A stretch of DNA of 42,938 bases from positions 1-42,938 of the forward strand of contig JAGBIA010000027.1 in NCBI GenBank assembly GCA_017935225.1. Direction: 5' to 3'. This document shows positions 23,330 to 31,991 of this stretch, piece by piece. The position numbers and the translations under genes were made by a program. The stretch's first letter is position 1. Each line of letters starts with the position of its first letter. The stretch is from Clostridia bacterium. GTDB taxonomy: Bacteria > Bacillota > Clostridia > Oscillospirales > CAG-272. The notes under the pieces are model-generated. The model was not told where the DNA came from, ran no database searches, and was given only the letters and a program-made list of their open reading frames with translations.

Positions 23330-25390
23330 TCATAATTTCATCATAATCGCGTCAAACGGCGGTACGCTCAGCTCGACGCCGTCTACCGTGCATTTTGCCT
23401 CGTTCTCGTCGGGATTGACGAGAATAAGCACGCGACTGCCGTCGGATTCTTCCCAAGATGAAGAGAGCAGCGCGGGCAGAGTGACGCTGCGACCGTAGTC
23501 GCGGATCTCGAAGCTTTGCGATTCGCATTCTATCTCGGGCGACGCGGTCATCCTTCCTGCATAGAGATAGGGCTTTGCGCTCTCACGGTAGAAGCGCGTG
23601 AGATTTGAGATCAGAGCGAGAGCTTTTTCTCTGTCGGGAAGACGAGAGAAATCTCTCATTCCCCAATAAGACGCGGGCTCGCCGTTCTCTGTCAGCACGA
23701 GTGTCATACTGTCGCCTATCGAGAAGGAGTAGGCGAGGCGGTATCTGAGTGTGTCGGGTGTGTCGGAGAATGGGCAGCAGACTTGATTGCCCATAAAATT
23801 GCGGACGTATTCGTGATAGATATAAGAGTAGAGAGGAACGGATCTGCCGAAAAAGTAATTCAGCTCAAAGCGGTTGTCGCTGAACTGCAGAGAGGGAATA
23901 AACGGCTCGGAGGAGGCTGACTCACATCCAAACAGCGTACCGTTTGCGCGTTCCTTCCAATCCGAGAGCATATTCTGCATGCTCTCTGTCATCCACGCGC
24001 CCGGAGCAGGAGCGTGTCCGTGCTCGCGACTATAGCAGAAATACTGCCCTCCGCCGTGGTTTTGGTCGAGTATCTGCACGTAGTCAAGCTCGCTCTCAAA
24101 AAGCGGCGCGTAGGCATCGTCCAAAAGCCTTCTTCCAAGTTCTGAGGCGGGGCAGATGTCATACCCCGAGCGTTGATCGGTGCATATGTTGCTGATCGCG
24201 ACCTTTCCGTCGGGACCTGCGCACATTCCTCTCCAAAGCTCGCCCTTTTCGTATTCCTCAGCCTTGCTGTAGCTCTCGATCAGATTGCTTTGCAGAGTGT
24301 AGCCAAAGCCCGAGCAATATACGCCGAGCATATCGCCGCTCGCGTGAAGGGTGCTCATAAACTCGTCGAAATTCTCTGCGTCTCCAAAGGGCGGCCAGAC
24401 GTGAGGTGGTGCCCAGGGAGCAGTGCCCTCCCAGTGCATAAGAAGCACGAGCAGGCGGGCATGGCAAGCCTCCTTTATTCTATCGAGCGCGGGGAGGGCA
24501 TTCGTATACGGGTACATTTTGTTCGGTTTCATCTCGTCGGTGTCGTGCAGACCGCGACTAGGATAGGTCACGACGAGGGGAGAGTCGGAATACCACTCGG
24601 GAAGAGCGAGATTGTCTGCAGTTTTACATAGACCTGCAGGCAGATGTCTCTCGAACCACTTGCGGTATCTCTCTGCGGCGGACTCCCATCGACCGTCGGT
24701 CACGGCAAAGACGACCGGGAGATCGGGCAGGTAGCTCTCGCCAAATCCGATGCCGCAGAAGAGCCTGAAGCCAATTGTCAGACCGTCCGCGTCTGAGCGC
24801 ATAATTATCTCCTTCGGCGCGCGCTTTGAGTCGTGTGCGCCGATATAAAGACCGACGTCCTCCCAAAGATACGCGAGCATCTGCGAGCATACCATATTGG
24901 GAAATACCGAAAAGCATCCCTTCGAGGGATATTGCGCCTCACCTTGATTTAACCATATATTGTTCCAAAGGTCAGAGTCGTCTATCAGCGCGCCTTCGTT
25001 GTAGGGAAAAAGGATACGGCTTTTGCTTTTAGGTTTGACCTTCGGGAGCGTGAGGACAGGAAAATCTATGCATTCGATGAAGTATCGGTCATCCGCGGAG
25101 TTTGCCGCGATGCGCCATTCAGCCTCGCCGAAGCTTTCCTTTAATAATACGCGAACGGAAAAATCCGCCGCCGCAAAGCCGTCGTAGATCGCTCCGTCAT
25201 CCTGCACAGTGCAGACTGCGGCGTCAAAGCTCGATAAATTCACCGCCTTGCCGTCTCTGCTTCGCAGGCGAATGCTAAAGAGCGGCGAGGGCGAGACGAG
25301 TCGCTCCTGCCCCCCGATCGTGAGAGAGGCTATACAGCCATTCTCAAAATCGACCGAGAGAGTAGCGTTGTTTAAATTGAGAATTTTCAT
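23330..25390 (-). CDS. DUF6259-like putative glycoside hydrolase
   Basis: A 686-residue cytoplasmic protein that resembles DUF6259 proteins of gut Clostridia, which share the layout of alpha-galactosidase-type clans: an N-terminal beta-sandwich (1-250), a (beta/alpha)8 barrel (about 270-590) and a C-terminal sandwich. Barrel landmarks are LLVLLMHWEGTAPWAPPHVWPP, ILDQNHGGGQYF and FGCESASSEPF (partly quoted); the Asp of LDQNH and the Glu of CESAS are candidate catalytic residues (inference). The start on the minus strand is at 25390 with GGAGGAAAAT directly upstream; it follows the methyltransferase gene by 12 bases. Together with the GH78 genes on the other strand it makes a glycan-processing neighbourhood of about 8 kb. 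Confidence 0.66.
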   Translation of the reverse strand: MKILNLNNATLSVDFENGCIASLTIGGQERLVSPSPLFSIRLRSRDGKAVNLSSFDAAVCTVQDDGAIYDGFAAADFSVRVLLKESFGEAEWRIAANSADDRYFIECIDFPVLTLPKVKPKSKSRILFPYNEGALIDDSDLWNNIWLNQGEAQYPSKGCFSVFPNMVCSQMLAYLWEDVGLYIGAHDSKRAPKEIIMRSDADGLTIGFRLFCGIGFGESYLPDLPVVFAVTDGRWESAAERYRKWFERHLPAGLCKTADNLALPEWYSDSPLVVTYPSRGLHDTDEMKPNKMYPYTNALPALDRIKEACHARLLVLLMHWEGTAPWAPPHVWPPFGDAENFDEFMSTLHASGDMLGVYCSGFGYTLQSNLIESYSKAEEYEKGELWRGMCAGPDGKVAISNICTDQRSGYDICPASELGRRLLDDAYAPLFESELDYVQILDQNHGGGQYFCYSREHGHAPAPGAWMTESMQNMLSDWKERANGTLFGCESASSEPFIPSLQFSDNRFELNYFFGRSVPLYSYIYHEYVRNFMGNQVCCPFSDTPDTLRYRLAYSFSIGDSMTLVLTENGEPASYWGMRDFSRLPDREKALALISNLTRFYRESAKPYLYAGRMTASPEIECESQSFEIRDYGRSVTLPALLSSSWEESDGSRVLILVNPDENEAKCTVDGVELSVPPFDAIMMKL

Positions 25391-25402
25391 ATTTTCCTCC
25401 TA

Positions 25403-26488
25403 TTATGTACAGATCAGATTGAGATCCCACGCGGGAATATAGGGATAGCGGCGGTAATAAAGCTTGTAATCGGGGCGAAGCGCGTGTATCTGCAGAGGTA
25501 GCGCGAAGATATCCTCGCTCTTGTGGTAGGCAGAGACGAGCAGAGCGGGGCGGTGCGAGATAATAGTCTTTCGCGAGCCCTCGATCGCCTCGCGCTCAGC
25601 TCCCTCGACATCGTATTTGATATAATCCACGCGCTGACCGCCTAGCACCGAGTCCAGCGAGCGCGCCTCGACCTCGACCGATTTCGCGGTCTTTCTCGGA
25701 GCGAACACGCCCGAGTTGCGATTGCCCTCGCCGCCAAAGATAAGCGTTCTGTCCTCGCTCCACGCCGCTGCGTTGAGAGGCAGAAGAGCGACGTCGCCGT
25801 CAAAGCTCTCGCAGTATTCTGAAAGCTTTCTGAAGTTGCGACGGTCGGGCTCGAATGCGTGTATCCTCTCGATGTTCGGTGAATATCTCATCAGCTCGCG
25901 CAGAGTGTCGCCGTTGTACGCGCCAAGGTCTGCGGCAGAGCGGAAATCTTTTGCGCCGAGCAGGGAATAGCTCTCGTCCTTGTCACACTCGGCGTCAAAG
26001 AGATAGCAGAGCTTGCCCGTCAGCTTGTACAGTATCACGTTTTCGTATATTTTCTTTGACTCGTCGTCAGCGAGCAGCGAGTGCACGCGCTTGATATCGT
26101 CTTTGTGGGAGTTGAAGAATTCGTAGTTGAATATCTCACCCTCGCACACGGGCACGTCGGGCGCGTAGGTCTCGCACTCGGAGTCGACCTTGCGAAAAAG
26201 CTCAAGCACGTCAGGCAGAGAAGAGCCGAACGAGAGCAGAACTATGATATTTTCCGCGCCGTACTTTTCCTTTATGTCAGAGAAAGACAGAACGACCTTG
26301 CCGTGAAAGGAGTGACCGCGCACAAATCCGTCGCTCGCGAAGAAATCGACGACCTCGATGCCGTAGCACTCGCAGACGGCGAGTATCTTGTCGGCGCCGT
26401 TGCCCATTCCGTACATAACTATTTTTTTGTCGGTTGCGGCAAGATGCTGCCAGAGGTCGAGTGGTGGTAATTTTTCACAAAAATTCAT
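25403..26488 (-). CDS. FkbM-family methyltransferase with N-terminal Rossmann-like domain
   Basis: A 361-residue protein. The C-terminal half (about 175-361) is an FkbM SAM-dependent methyltransferase: AADLGAYNGDTLREL is motif I, IHAFEPDRRNF motif II, and VDYIKYDVEGAEREAIEGS plus PALLVSAYH are the family hallmarks. FkbM enzymes O-methylate sugars or other hydroxyls, often in polysaccharide synthesis. The N-terminal part (20-110) reads KKIVMYGMGNGADKILAVC and FFASDGFVRG, a dinucleotide-fold-like domain common in two-domain FkbM proteins of surface-glycan loci. The start at 26488 has AAGGAG (26499-26494, minus), which overlaps the -35 box of the divergent hinT promoter. It is probably transcribed with the downstream DUF6259-like gene. 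Confidence 0.82.
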   Translation of the reverse strand: MNFCEKLPPLDLWQHLAATDKKIVMYGMGNGADKILAVCECYGIEVVDFFASDGFVRGHSFHGKVVLSFSDIKEKYGAENIIVLLSFGSSLPDVLELFRKVDSECETYAPDVPVCEGEIFNYEFFNSHKDDIKRVHSLLADDESKKIYENVILYKLTGKLCYLFDAECDKDESYSLLGAKDFRSAADLGAYNGDTLRELMRYSPNIERIHAFEPDRRNFRKLSEYCESFDGDVALLPLNAAAWSEDRTLIFGGEGNRNSGVFAPRKTAKSVEVEARSLDSVLGGQRVDYIKYDVEGAEREAIEGSRKTIISHRPALLVSAYHKSEDIFALPLQIHALRPDYKLYYRRYPYIPAWDLNLICT

Positions 26489-26497
26489 AATAACTCC

Positions 26498-26526
26498 TTG
26501 ACGGCGATTTTTAAGTGTGCTATAAT
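26498..26526 (+). promoter_or_regulatory. Sigma-A promoter of hinT-ABC exporter
   Basis: TTGACG (26498-26503), 17-base spacer, TATAAT (26521-26526). The -35 box overlaps, on the opposite strand, the SD of the FkbM gene (26494-26499). Confidence 0.82.
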
Positions 26527-26569
26527 TATTCTATATATTATTTTAGCATATAACGGAGGAAAAATCAAG

Positions 26570-26908
26570 ATGGATTGCTTATTCTGTAAAATAATCGAGG
26601 GAGCTATCCCCTCAAGTAAGGTATATGAGGACGATATGTGCCTCGCGTTCCGTGATATCAACCCCCAGGCGCCCACTCATATTCTCGTTATCCCTAAAGT
26701 GCATATCGCCTGCCTTGACGAGATCAACGCAGAGAACAGCAAGTATGTTGCGCATATCTTCGAGTGCATCCCGAAGATCGCGGCGGCAGAAGGACTCACA
26801 AACGGCTACCGACTTATATCCAACTGCGGCGCTGACGCTTGCCAGAGCGTAAAGCATCTGCATTTCCACATTCTCGGTGGCAAACAGCTCCCCGAAAACA
26901 TGGGTTAA
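26570..26908 (+). CDS. hinT: HIT-family nucleotide hydrolase (HinT)
   Basis: A 112-residue histidine-triad protein. The active site HLHFHILGG (96-104) is the H-x-H-x-H triad of HinT, which hydrolyses purine nucleoside phosphoramidates and acyl-adenylates. The N-terminal CLFC (Cys3, Cys6) forms half of the zinc site seen in many HIT proteins, and IPSSKVYED follows in the usual place. ATG 26570 has GGAGGA nine bases upstream. The next gene, an ABC exporter, begins three bases after the stop, so the two are translated together. Confidence 0.95.
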   Translation: MDCLFCKIIEGAIPSSKVYEDDMCLAFRDINPQAPTHILVIPKVHIACLDEINAENSKYVAHIFECIPKIAAAEGLTNGYRLISNCGADACQSVKHLHFHILGGKQLPENMG

Positions 26909-26911
26909 GTA

Positions 26912-28858
26912 ATGGGACCCGGAATGCCTCCCTTTGACAGAAGGGACAGAGAGAACAAGATCGAGACTCCAAAGGGCTTTTCTGACCTTCCAAGATTTTT
27001 GCGAGAGCTTATAGGTGGATTTTTCAAGCGACTCGCGTATATATTCAAGATGGTGTGGGAGACGGGACACTGGATATTTGCCTGCCTTCTGCTTGCAGCC
27101 GTGCTCAGCGGACTTATACCCGTCATCAGCTCGGTGATATCCAAGGACATCCTCAATGAGCTTCAGCGATTCTCGGCATCAGAGGTAAAGACTACCTTCT
27201 GGGCGTCGTCGGTGGCTCTGCTCATTCTGTATATGTTCATCTTCCACATTATGCAGGATCTTGCCTCACGTCTTAACTCCTTTGTTACGCGAATTGCGGG
27301 CGAGAAGGTGGTAAGATACGTCAAGCTGCAGATAATGCACAAGGCGAAGGAGCTTGACCTCGCTTCCTTCGATATGCCCGAGTTTTACGAAAAGCTCGAG
27401 AACGCCAACCGCGAGGCAGGGCACAGACCTATTCAGGTCATCAACCAAACTCTCAGCATCTTCAGCGGTATCATCAAGCTCGTCAGCTATACGCTGATCC
27501 TTGTTGCCGCACCTGATATGTGGTGGATGGTGCTTGTTATGGCGGCGATCTCGGTGCCTAAGGCGATCATCAATTTCGGATACCGTCGCAAGACCTTCAG
27601 ATACATCCGCCGTCGCTCCAAGGAGCGCAGACAGATGAATTATTATTCTGACCTTTTAGTCAACAAGGATATGGTCAAGGAGGTCAGAATGTTCGATCTC
27701 GCGGACGAGTTCACCGAGAGATACGATCAGGCTTTCGGCATATACTACAAGGGTATGCGCTCGCTTATCGTAAAGGAAAATCTGTGGCATATCACGATGA
27801 GCATAATATCCTCGCTCGTTACCTGCCTTATGTACCTTCTTATTGCAAATAAGGTGTTCGTCGGAGATATAATGATCGGTGACTATTCACTCTACACGGG
27901 CGCGCTTATGGCGGTCTCGTCTAGCGTCGTCGCACTTATCGAGCATTCCGCACAGATCTACGAGGGCACGCTCTTTATCGACAACCTCATCTCCTTTATC
28001 GACGAGAAGCCCACCGTCGTTCCAAGTACAAGTACACCCGAGAAGGTGGCGCACGGCTCTCCGCATACCATCGAGTTTGAGAACGTGAGCTTCGCGTATC
28101 CAGGCAAGGACAAGCTCGTGCTCAAGAACATAAACCTCAAGTTCCGCCCGGGCGAGACGGTAGTGCTCGTCGGTCTCAACGGCGCGGGAAAGACCACCTT
28201 TATCAAGCTTCTCACCCGACTTTACGATCCTACCGAGGGAAGAATACTGCTTGACGGCAAGGATCTGCGCGAGTACGATACGCGTGATCTCTACAATATG
28301 TTCGGTATAATCTTCCAGGACTTCGGCAAATATGCCGCAAGCGTAAAGGAAAATATCAGCTTCGGTGATGTGCGTCGCGAGAGAGTAAGCGACGATGAGA
28401 TATTCGCGGCGGCTAAGCAGGCAAACGCAGAGGACTTCATCGAGCGTATGCCGCAGAGCTACGACACGCCGCTTATGCGCTACTTCGAGCAGGAGGGCAT
28501 CGAGCCTTCGATCGGTCAGTGGCAGAAGCTCGCGATCGCAAGAGCCTTTTACAGCAATTCCGATATCCTCATTCTCGATGAGCCAACCGCGTCTCTCGAT
28601 CCGATAGCCGAGCAGGAGATCTTCAAGCAGTTCGACGAGCTCCGTCAGGATAAGACCACCATCTTCGTCTCGCACAGACTCTCGAGCGCGACTGTCGCAT
28701 CAAAGATAGTAGTGCTTGAATACGGCGAGCTTGTGGAGGAGGGAACTCACCACGAGCTGATGGAAAAGCGCGGCAGATATTACGAGCTCTTCTCGACACA
28801 GGCGAGCAGATATATTGAAGCAAGTGTGGAAGATCAGCATAGAAAAATGCGAAAGTAG
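26912..28858 (+). CDS. ABC exporter half-transporter (membrane domain fused to ATPase)
   Basis: A 648-residue protein. A transmembrane domain (about 35-345), with hydrophobic segments near 50-72, 95-115, 180-215 and 285-325, is fused to an ATPase domain (about 385-630). The ATPase shows Walker A GLNGAGKTT, Q-loop IIFQDF, Walker B ILILDEPTASLD and H-loop VSHR. The signature reads PSIGQWQKLAIARA where LSGGQ is standard; the same G-Q-W-Q form occurs in exporters of peptides and lipids of the lantibiotic-transporter type. One half-transporter is encoded, so it probably acts as a homodimer. The substrate is unknown. ATG 26912 has no good SD; it is probably reached by ribosomes finishing hinT. The nearby ATG at 26924 is an alternative. 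Confidence 0.88.
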   Translation: MGPGMPPFDRRDRENKIETPKGFSDLPRFLRELIGGFFKRLAYIFKMVWETGHWIFACLLLAAVLSGLIPVISSVISKDILNELQRFSASEVKTTFWASSVALLILYMFIFHIMQDLASRLNSFVTRIAGEKVVRYVKLQIMHKAKELDLASFDMPEFYEKLENANREAGHRPIQVINQTLSIFSGIIKLVSYTLILVAAPDMWWMVLVMAAISVPKAIINFGYRRKTFRYIRRRSKERRQMNYYSDLLVNKDMVKEVRMFDLADEFTERYDQAFGIYYKGMRSLIVKENLWHITMSIISSLVTCLMYLLIANKVFVGDIMIGDYSLYTGALMAVSSSVVALIEHSAQIYEGTLFIDNLISFIDEKPTVVPSTSTPEKVAHGSPHTIEFENVSFAYPGKDKLVLKNINLKFRPGETVVLVGLNGAGKTTFIKLLTRLYDPTEGRILLDGKDLREYDTRDLYNMFGIIFQDFGKYAASVKENISFGDVRRERVSDDEIFAAAKQANAEDFIERMPQSYDTPLMRYFEQEGIEPSIGQWQKLAIARAFYSNSDILILDEPTASLDPIAEQEIFKQFDELRQDKTTIFVSHRLSSATVASKIVVLEYGELVEEGTHHELMEKRGRYYELFSTQASRYIEASVEDQHRKMRK

Positions 28859-28931
28859 GCTTGTAAACATCAAAAAAGTTGACTTTTTTGTTCAAAAAGT
28901 GTCGAAATAGTGAATTTTTTTCAAAAAATAC

Positions 28932-28993
28932 TTGACAAATTTAAGTAGCTGTTATATACTGTTTATATCACTTTTATACTGTATTGGTATAAT
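28932..28993 (+). promoter_or_regulatory. Tandem promoters before the zinc-ribbon membrane protein
   Basis: P1: TTGACA (28932-28937), 17-base spacer, TATACT (28955-28960). P2: extended -10 TGGTATAAT (28985-28993) without a clear -35 box. The ATG is at 29019, so P2 would give a leader of about 20 bases. The gap 28859-29018 holds no terminator that I can see for the exporter gene, only A/T-rich sequence. Confidence 0.78.
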
Positions 28994-29018
28994 ATAAATC
29001 AACAAAGGAGAAATTTCT

Positions 29019-30254
29019 ATGAATTGTACAAAGTGTAACAGTCCCGTGGAAGACGGTGCGCTTTTCTGTGCTGAGTGCGGCGATCAGTTTGCTGTAAACG
29101 AGCAGAAGGCAAAAGTAAATAAGGCATATGAAGACACAAAGAACCTTATTGCAAAACAGCTTAAGTCTCCTATCTTTCTGATAGTTGCGATCTTGTTTTC
29201 GGTAACATTCTTAGGTCAGGTGATCTCTATGCTCACCGGAGGTATCTCCGCGATCCTCGGCGGAATTCTTCCGTTCATCTTCATGCTTATCGCTACTATC
29301 GGTCTTTGGAAAGCTTACGCTGGTAAGGACATTTCCAAGTCTCTTCGTCAGGCATCCATTTTTGATGCGTACACAAGAGTTATGTATACTATCAGCATAG
29401 TTCTTATCTCCATCGTCGGTGTGGCTACATTTGTTATGCTGCTTGTTGCAGGGCTCAGTGCAAATGATTTCGCTTCCGATCTTGGTGAAGAAGAAGCAGG
29501 CGGAGCATTACTTGGCGGCGGCATCGTAGCTGCTCTTGTAGTTCTCGTAGTATTTGCAATCATTATCACCGTTGTATCTATTTTCAGAGGTATCTACGCT
29601 AATAGAAGAGCATACTTCAAGCTTGTTTCTGTTACTGCTGAAACGGGTGAATACAAGGCAGTTAAGGCTCCCGTTGTAGGTTCCTATGTTCTCGGCGGAT
29701 ATGCAGTTCTCAGTGCAGCGTTCCCCATCATTATGGCTATTTCCGGTAAGGCTATCATTGAGGCACTTCTTGGCGGCGCCCTCGACGAGCTCGACGGAAT
29801 CGGCGAAATGGTTGATATGATCCTTAACACCATTGTAGGCACTGCCATTATTTCCGGTCTTAGCAACCTTGTCAGCGGTGGATATCTTATCCTTTCTGCT
29901 GTTTGGATGTCTAATGTACATAAGGCAGAGACGGCAAACAAGGCTGTTATAACCGCAGAGTGCGCTCGTCTTGAAGAGATCGAGGTTGCTACTAAGGAAG
30001 CGATCATTAAGGCAGAGAAGAAGAAGCGCGACGAGGAGAACGAAAGACTCCGCGCTATCGAGGCTGAAAGAGCTGCTGCAGAAGAAAAATCCAGACAGGC
30101 TCAGGCTGCAATGCAGGAACAGCAGCAGAAGATGATGCAGATGATGATGCAGCAGATGATGCAGGCAAACGGAATGAATGTTCCCACTGCCCAGCCCGAA
30201 GAGGCACCTGCCGAAGCACCTGCTGAAGAAGAAATCCCTGAAACTGTTAAATAA
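29019..30254 (+). CDS. Zinc-ribbon multi-pass membrane protein with Met/Gln-rich tail
   Basis: A 411-residue protein. Residues 3-20 form a zinc ribbon (CTKC-x11-CAEC). Six hydrophobic segments follow (about 50-72, 78-97, 120-148, 165-190, 220-245, 265-300), some Gly/Ala-rich. Residues 310-365 are a charged coiled-coil-like stretch of Glu/Lys/Arg/Ala. It ends with a Met/Gln run (about 365-385) and a Pro-Ala-Glu tail. Such zinc-ribbon proteins are common in Clostridia, but their job is unknown; they may sense or organise membrane complexes. ATG 29019 has AAAGGAG about eight bases upstream. Two promoters and its own terminator make it a single-gene unit. Confidence 0.75.
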   Translation: MNCTKCNSPVEDGALFCAECGDQFAVNEQKAKVNKAYEDTKNLIAKQLKSPIFLIVAILFSVTFLGQVISMLTGGISAILGGILPFIFMLIATIGLWKAYAGKDISKSLRQASIFDAYTRVMYTISIVLISIVGVATFVMLLVAGLSANDFASDLGEEEAGGALLGGGIVAALVVLVVFAIIITVVSIFRGIYANRRAYFKLVSVTAETGEYKAVKAPVVGSYVLGGYAVLSAAFPIIMAISGKAIIEALLGGALDELDGIGEMVDMILNTIVGTAIISGLSNLVSGGYLILSAVWMSNVHKAETANKAVITAECARLEEIEVATKEAIIKAEKKKRDEENERLRAIEAERAAAEEKSRQAQAAMQEQQQKMMQMMMQQMMQANGMNVPTAQPEEAPAEAPAEEEIPETVK

Positions 30255-30306
30255 TTTGCAGAGTTTATAGCGATTTGAGGCCTTAGATAAAAAAATTAAA
30301 TAAAAA

Positions 30307-30350
30307 CTCCCGTTGCAGCAAAAAAACTGTTGACAACGGGAGCTTTTTTT
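30307..30350 (+). terminator. Terminator fused to the aspartate kinase promoter
   Basis: CTCCCGTTG (30307-30315) pairs with CAACGGGAG (30334-30342), followed by C and seven T. The 3' arm begins inside the -35 box (30330-30335) of the next promoter, and the T-run is part of that promoter's spacer. Confidence 0.85.
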
Positions 30351-30358
30351 AATATAAT
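30330..30358 (+). promoter_or_regulatory. Sigma-A promoter of aspartate kinase
   Basis: TTGACA (30330-30335), 17-base spacer, TATAAT (30353-30358): both boxes are consensus. The spacer carries the terminator's 3' arm and T-run. Transcription should start near 30365, 33 bases before the ATG. Confidence 0.87.
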
Positions 30359-30397
30359 AGTATAGTACAATTATTTTAGCAAAGGCAGATTTAAATT

Positions 30398-31717
30398 ATG
30401 AAAGTTAAAGTAGTAAAATTCGGCGGAAGTTCGCTTGCGGACGCCGAGCATTTCAAGCAGGTAGCAAGCATAATCAAGGCTGACCCCCATCGCCGTTACG
30501 TAGTTCCGTCTGCGCCCGGCAAGCGATTCAAGGAAGATACCAAGGTCACCGATATGCTTTACGAGTGCTACGAAAAGATCCGTAACCACGAGAACATCGA
30601 CGAGCTTTACGCAAAGATATCCGACAGATACAATTCCATCATCGAAGGACTCGGACTCGATTTCGATATCTCGGGTGAGCTTGAATACGTAAAGAACGCT
30701 ATGATGCACCGCTCCGGCCGTGACTTTGCGGCAAGCCGCGGTGAATATCTCAACTCGCTCATTCTTGCAAAGTACCTCAAGTTCGACTTTATCGACGCTG
30801 AGAACGTTATCTACTTCAAGGATAACGGCACGCTCGACGAGGAAAAGACAAATGAGACTATGCGTGAGGAGCTTATGCAGCACAGAACCGCGGTAATTCC
30901 CGGATTTTACGGTGTAATGCCCAACGGAACCATCAAGACATTTTCGCGTGGCGGCTCGGATATCACGGGCTCTATCGTTGCGCGCGCACTTGATGCCGAT
31001 CTGTACGAGAACTGGACCGACGTTTCGGGCTTCCTTATGGCAGACCCCAGAATTATAGACGATCCCTGTCCTATCAAGACCATCACCTACAGAGAGCTTC
31101 GCGAGCTTTCTTACATGGGCGCGACCGTGCTCCACGAGGACGCGATCTTCCCCGTAAAGAACGCAAGCATTCCGATAAACATCAAGAATACCAATCGCCC
31201 CCAGGATCCCGGTACGATGATCGTTGCCGAGAACGTAAGCGACTTCGACCCCGAGAAGATCATCACGGGTATCGCGGGCCGTAAGGGCTTCTCGGTCATC
31301 ACGATCGAGAAGGATATGATGAACTCTGAGGTCGGATACGTACGAAAGGTCCTTGAGGTACTTGAGGACAACGATATCTCCTTTGAGCATCTCCCCTCGG
31401 GAATTGATAATATGAGTGTAGTCATCGAAAGTCGAGTTCTTGATGGCAGACGCGATAAGGTGCTGACCTCGATCAACAGATCGGTCCGTGCCGACAGCAT
31501 CACCATAGAGGACGGACTCGCGCTCGTCGCAGTCGTAGGTCTCGGTATGGTCAAGTACAAGGGAACTGCGGCAAGAGTATTCAACGCGATCTCGAACGCG
31601 GGCATCAACATCCGTATGATCGACCAGGGCTCGAGCGAGTTCTCGATCATCGTCGGCGTTGAGGAGCACGACTTCAATAGCACGCTCGCCGCGATCTACA
31701 ACGAATTCGTAAAATAA
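30398..31717 (+). CDS. Aspartate kinase
   Basis: A 439-residue amino-acid kinase that phosphorylates aspartate, the first step towards lysine, threonine, methionine and diaminopimelate. Recognised by VKFGGSSLAD (2-14), the SRGEYLNS segment (near 110), TFSRGGSDITGS (near 186) and the terminal pair of ACT domains (about 305-435; FSVITIEKDMMNSEVGY and ALVAVVGLGMVKYKGTAARVF). ACT domains normally bind lysine or threonine for feedback control. It is a monofunctional enzyme with no homoserine dehydrogenase part. ATG 30398 has only AAAGG (30381-30385), rather far upstream. No lysine riboswitch fits in the short leader. lysC is the likely symbol, but the paralogue type cannot be decided. Confidence 0.94.
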   Translation: MKVKVVKFGGSSLADAEHFKQVASIIKADPHRRYVVPSAPGKRFKEDTKVTDMLYECYEKIRNHENIDELYAKISDRYNSIIEGLGLDFDISGELEYVKNAMMHRSGRDFAASRGEYLNSLILAKYLKFDFIDAENVIYFKDNGTLDEEKTNETMREELMQHRTAVIPGFYGVMPNGTIKTFSRGGSDITGSIVARALDADLYENWTDVSGFLMADPRIIDDPCPIKTITYRELRELSYMGATVLHEDAIFPVKNASIPINIKNTNRPQDPGTMIVAENVSDFDPEKIITGIAGRKGFSVITIEKDMMNSEVGYVRKVLEVLEDNDISFEHLPSGIDNMSVVIESRVLDGRRDKVLTSINRSVRADSITIEDGLALVAVVGLGMVKYKGTAARVFNAISNAGINIRMIDQGSSEFSIIVGVEEHDFNSTLAAIYNEFVK

Positions 31718-31726
31718 GTCTTTCAC

Positions 31727-31754
31727 AAAAGCTCCGACACCGTCGGGGCTTTTA
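31727..31754 (+). terminator. Terminator after aspartate kinase
   Basis: AAAAGCTCCGAC (31727-31738) pairs with GTCGGGGCTTTT (31742-31753), with a T-G pair, loop ACC, tail TTT. Confidence 0.85.
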
Positions 31755-31806
31755 GTCTGTCGAAAAACTTATCGAGAAGATGCTAATATAGAAACTTGAA
31801 CAAACC

Positions 31807-31860
31807 AAAGGCTCTCCTCTTAGGAGAGATGGACGCGTATGCGGACTGAGAGGTTATTAG
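31807..31860. repeat. REP-like palindromic element
   Basis: A short hairpin CTCTCCT-CTT-AGGAGAG (31812-31828) is followed by a second weak stem (CGC-GTAT-GCG) and CTGAGAGGTT. This layout resembles the small dispersed repeats with an AGGCTCTCC...GGAGAG...CTGAGAGG pattern known from gut Clostridia. There is one copy in this window. The rest of the gap 31755-31991 is A/T-rich and carries only the likely dgt promoter. Confidence 0.5.
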
Positions 31861-31932
31861 CAGCAAGCTTTCTTTTGATTGCTTTTTAAAATAAATTGAC
31901 GAAAAAATAAAAAAATCGCAACAAAAGAAGTA

Positions 31933-31961
31933 TATTTGAGTTTTTTTGCGTACATTATAAT
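31933..31961 (+). promoter_or_regulatory. Probable promoter of dgt-dnaG-rpoD
   Basis: TATTTG (31933-31938), 17-base spacer, TATAAT (31956-31961). The -10 box is perfect, the -35 box weak. It is the best candidate upstream of the operon. Confidence 0.5.
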
Positions 31962-31991
31962 TGTCTTACAAAAATGCAAGGAGGTAGAGCC

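Noticed and set aside
30359..30397. Lysine riboswitch before aspartate kinase
   Set aside because: The leader is about 33 bases, far too short.
30398..31726. Minus-strand open frame opposite aspartate kinase
   Set aside because: Antisense shadow; the + strand gene has kinase and ACT motifs and a consensus promoter.
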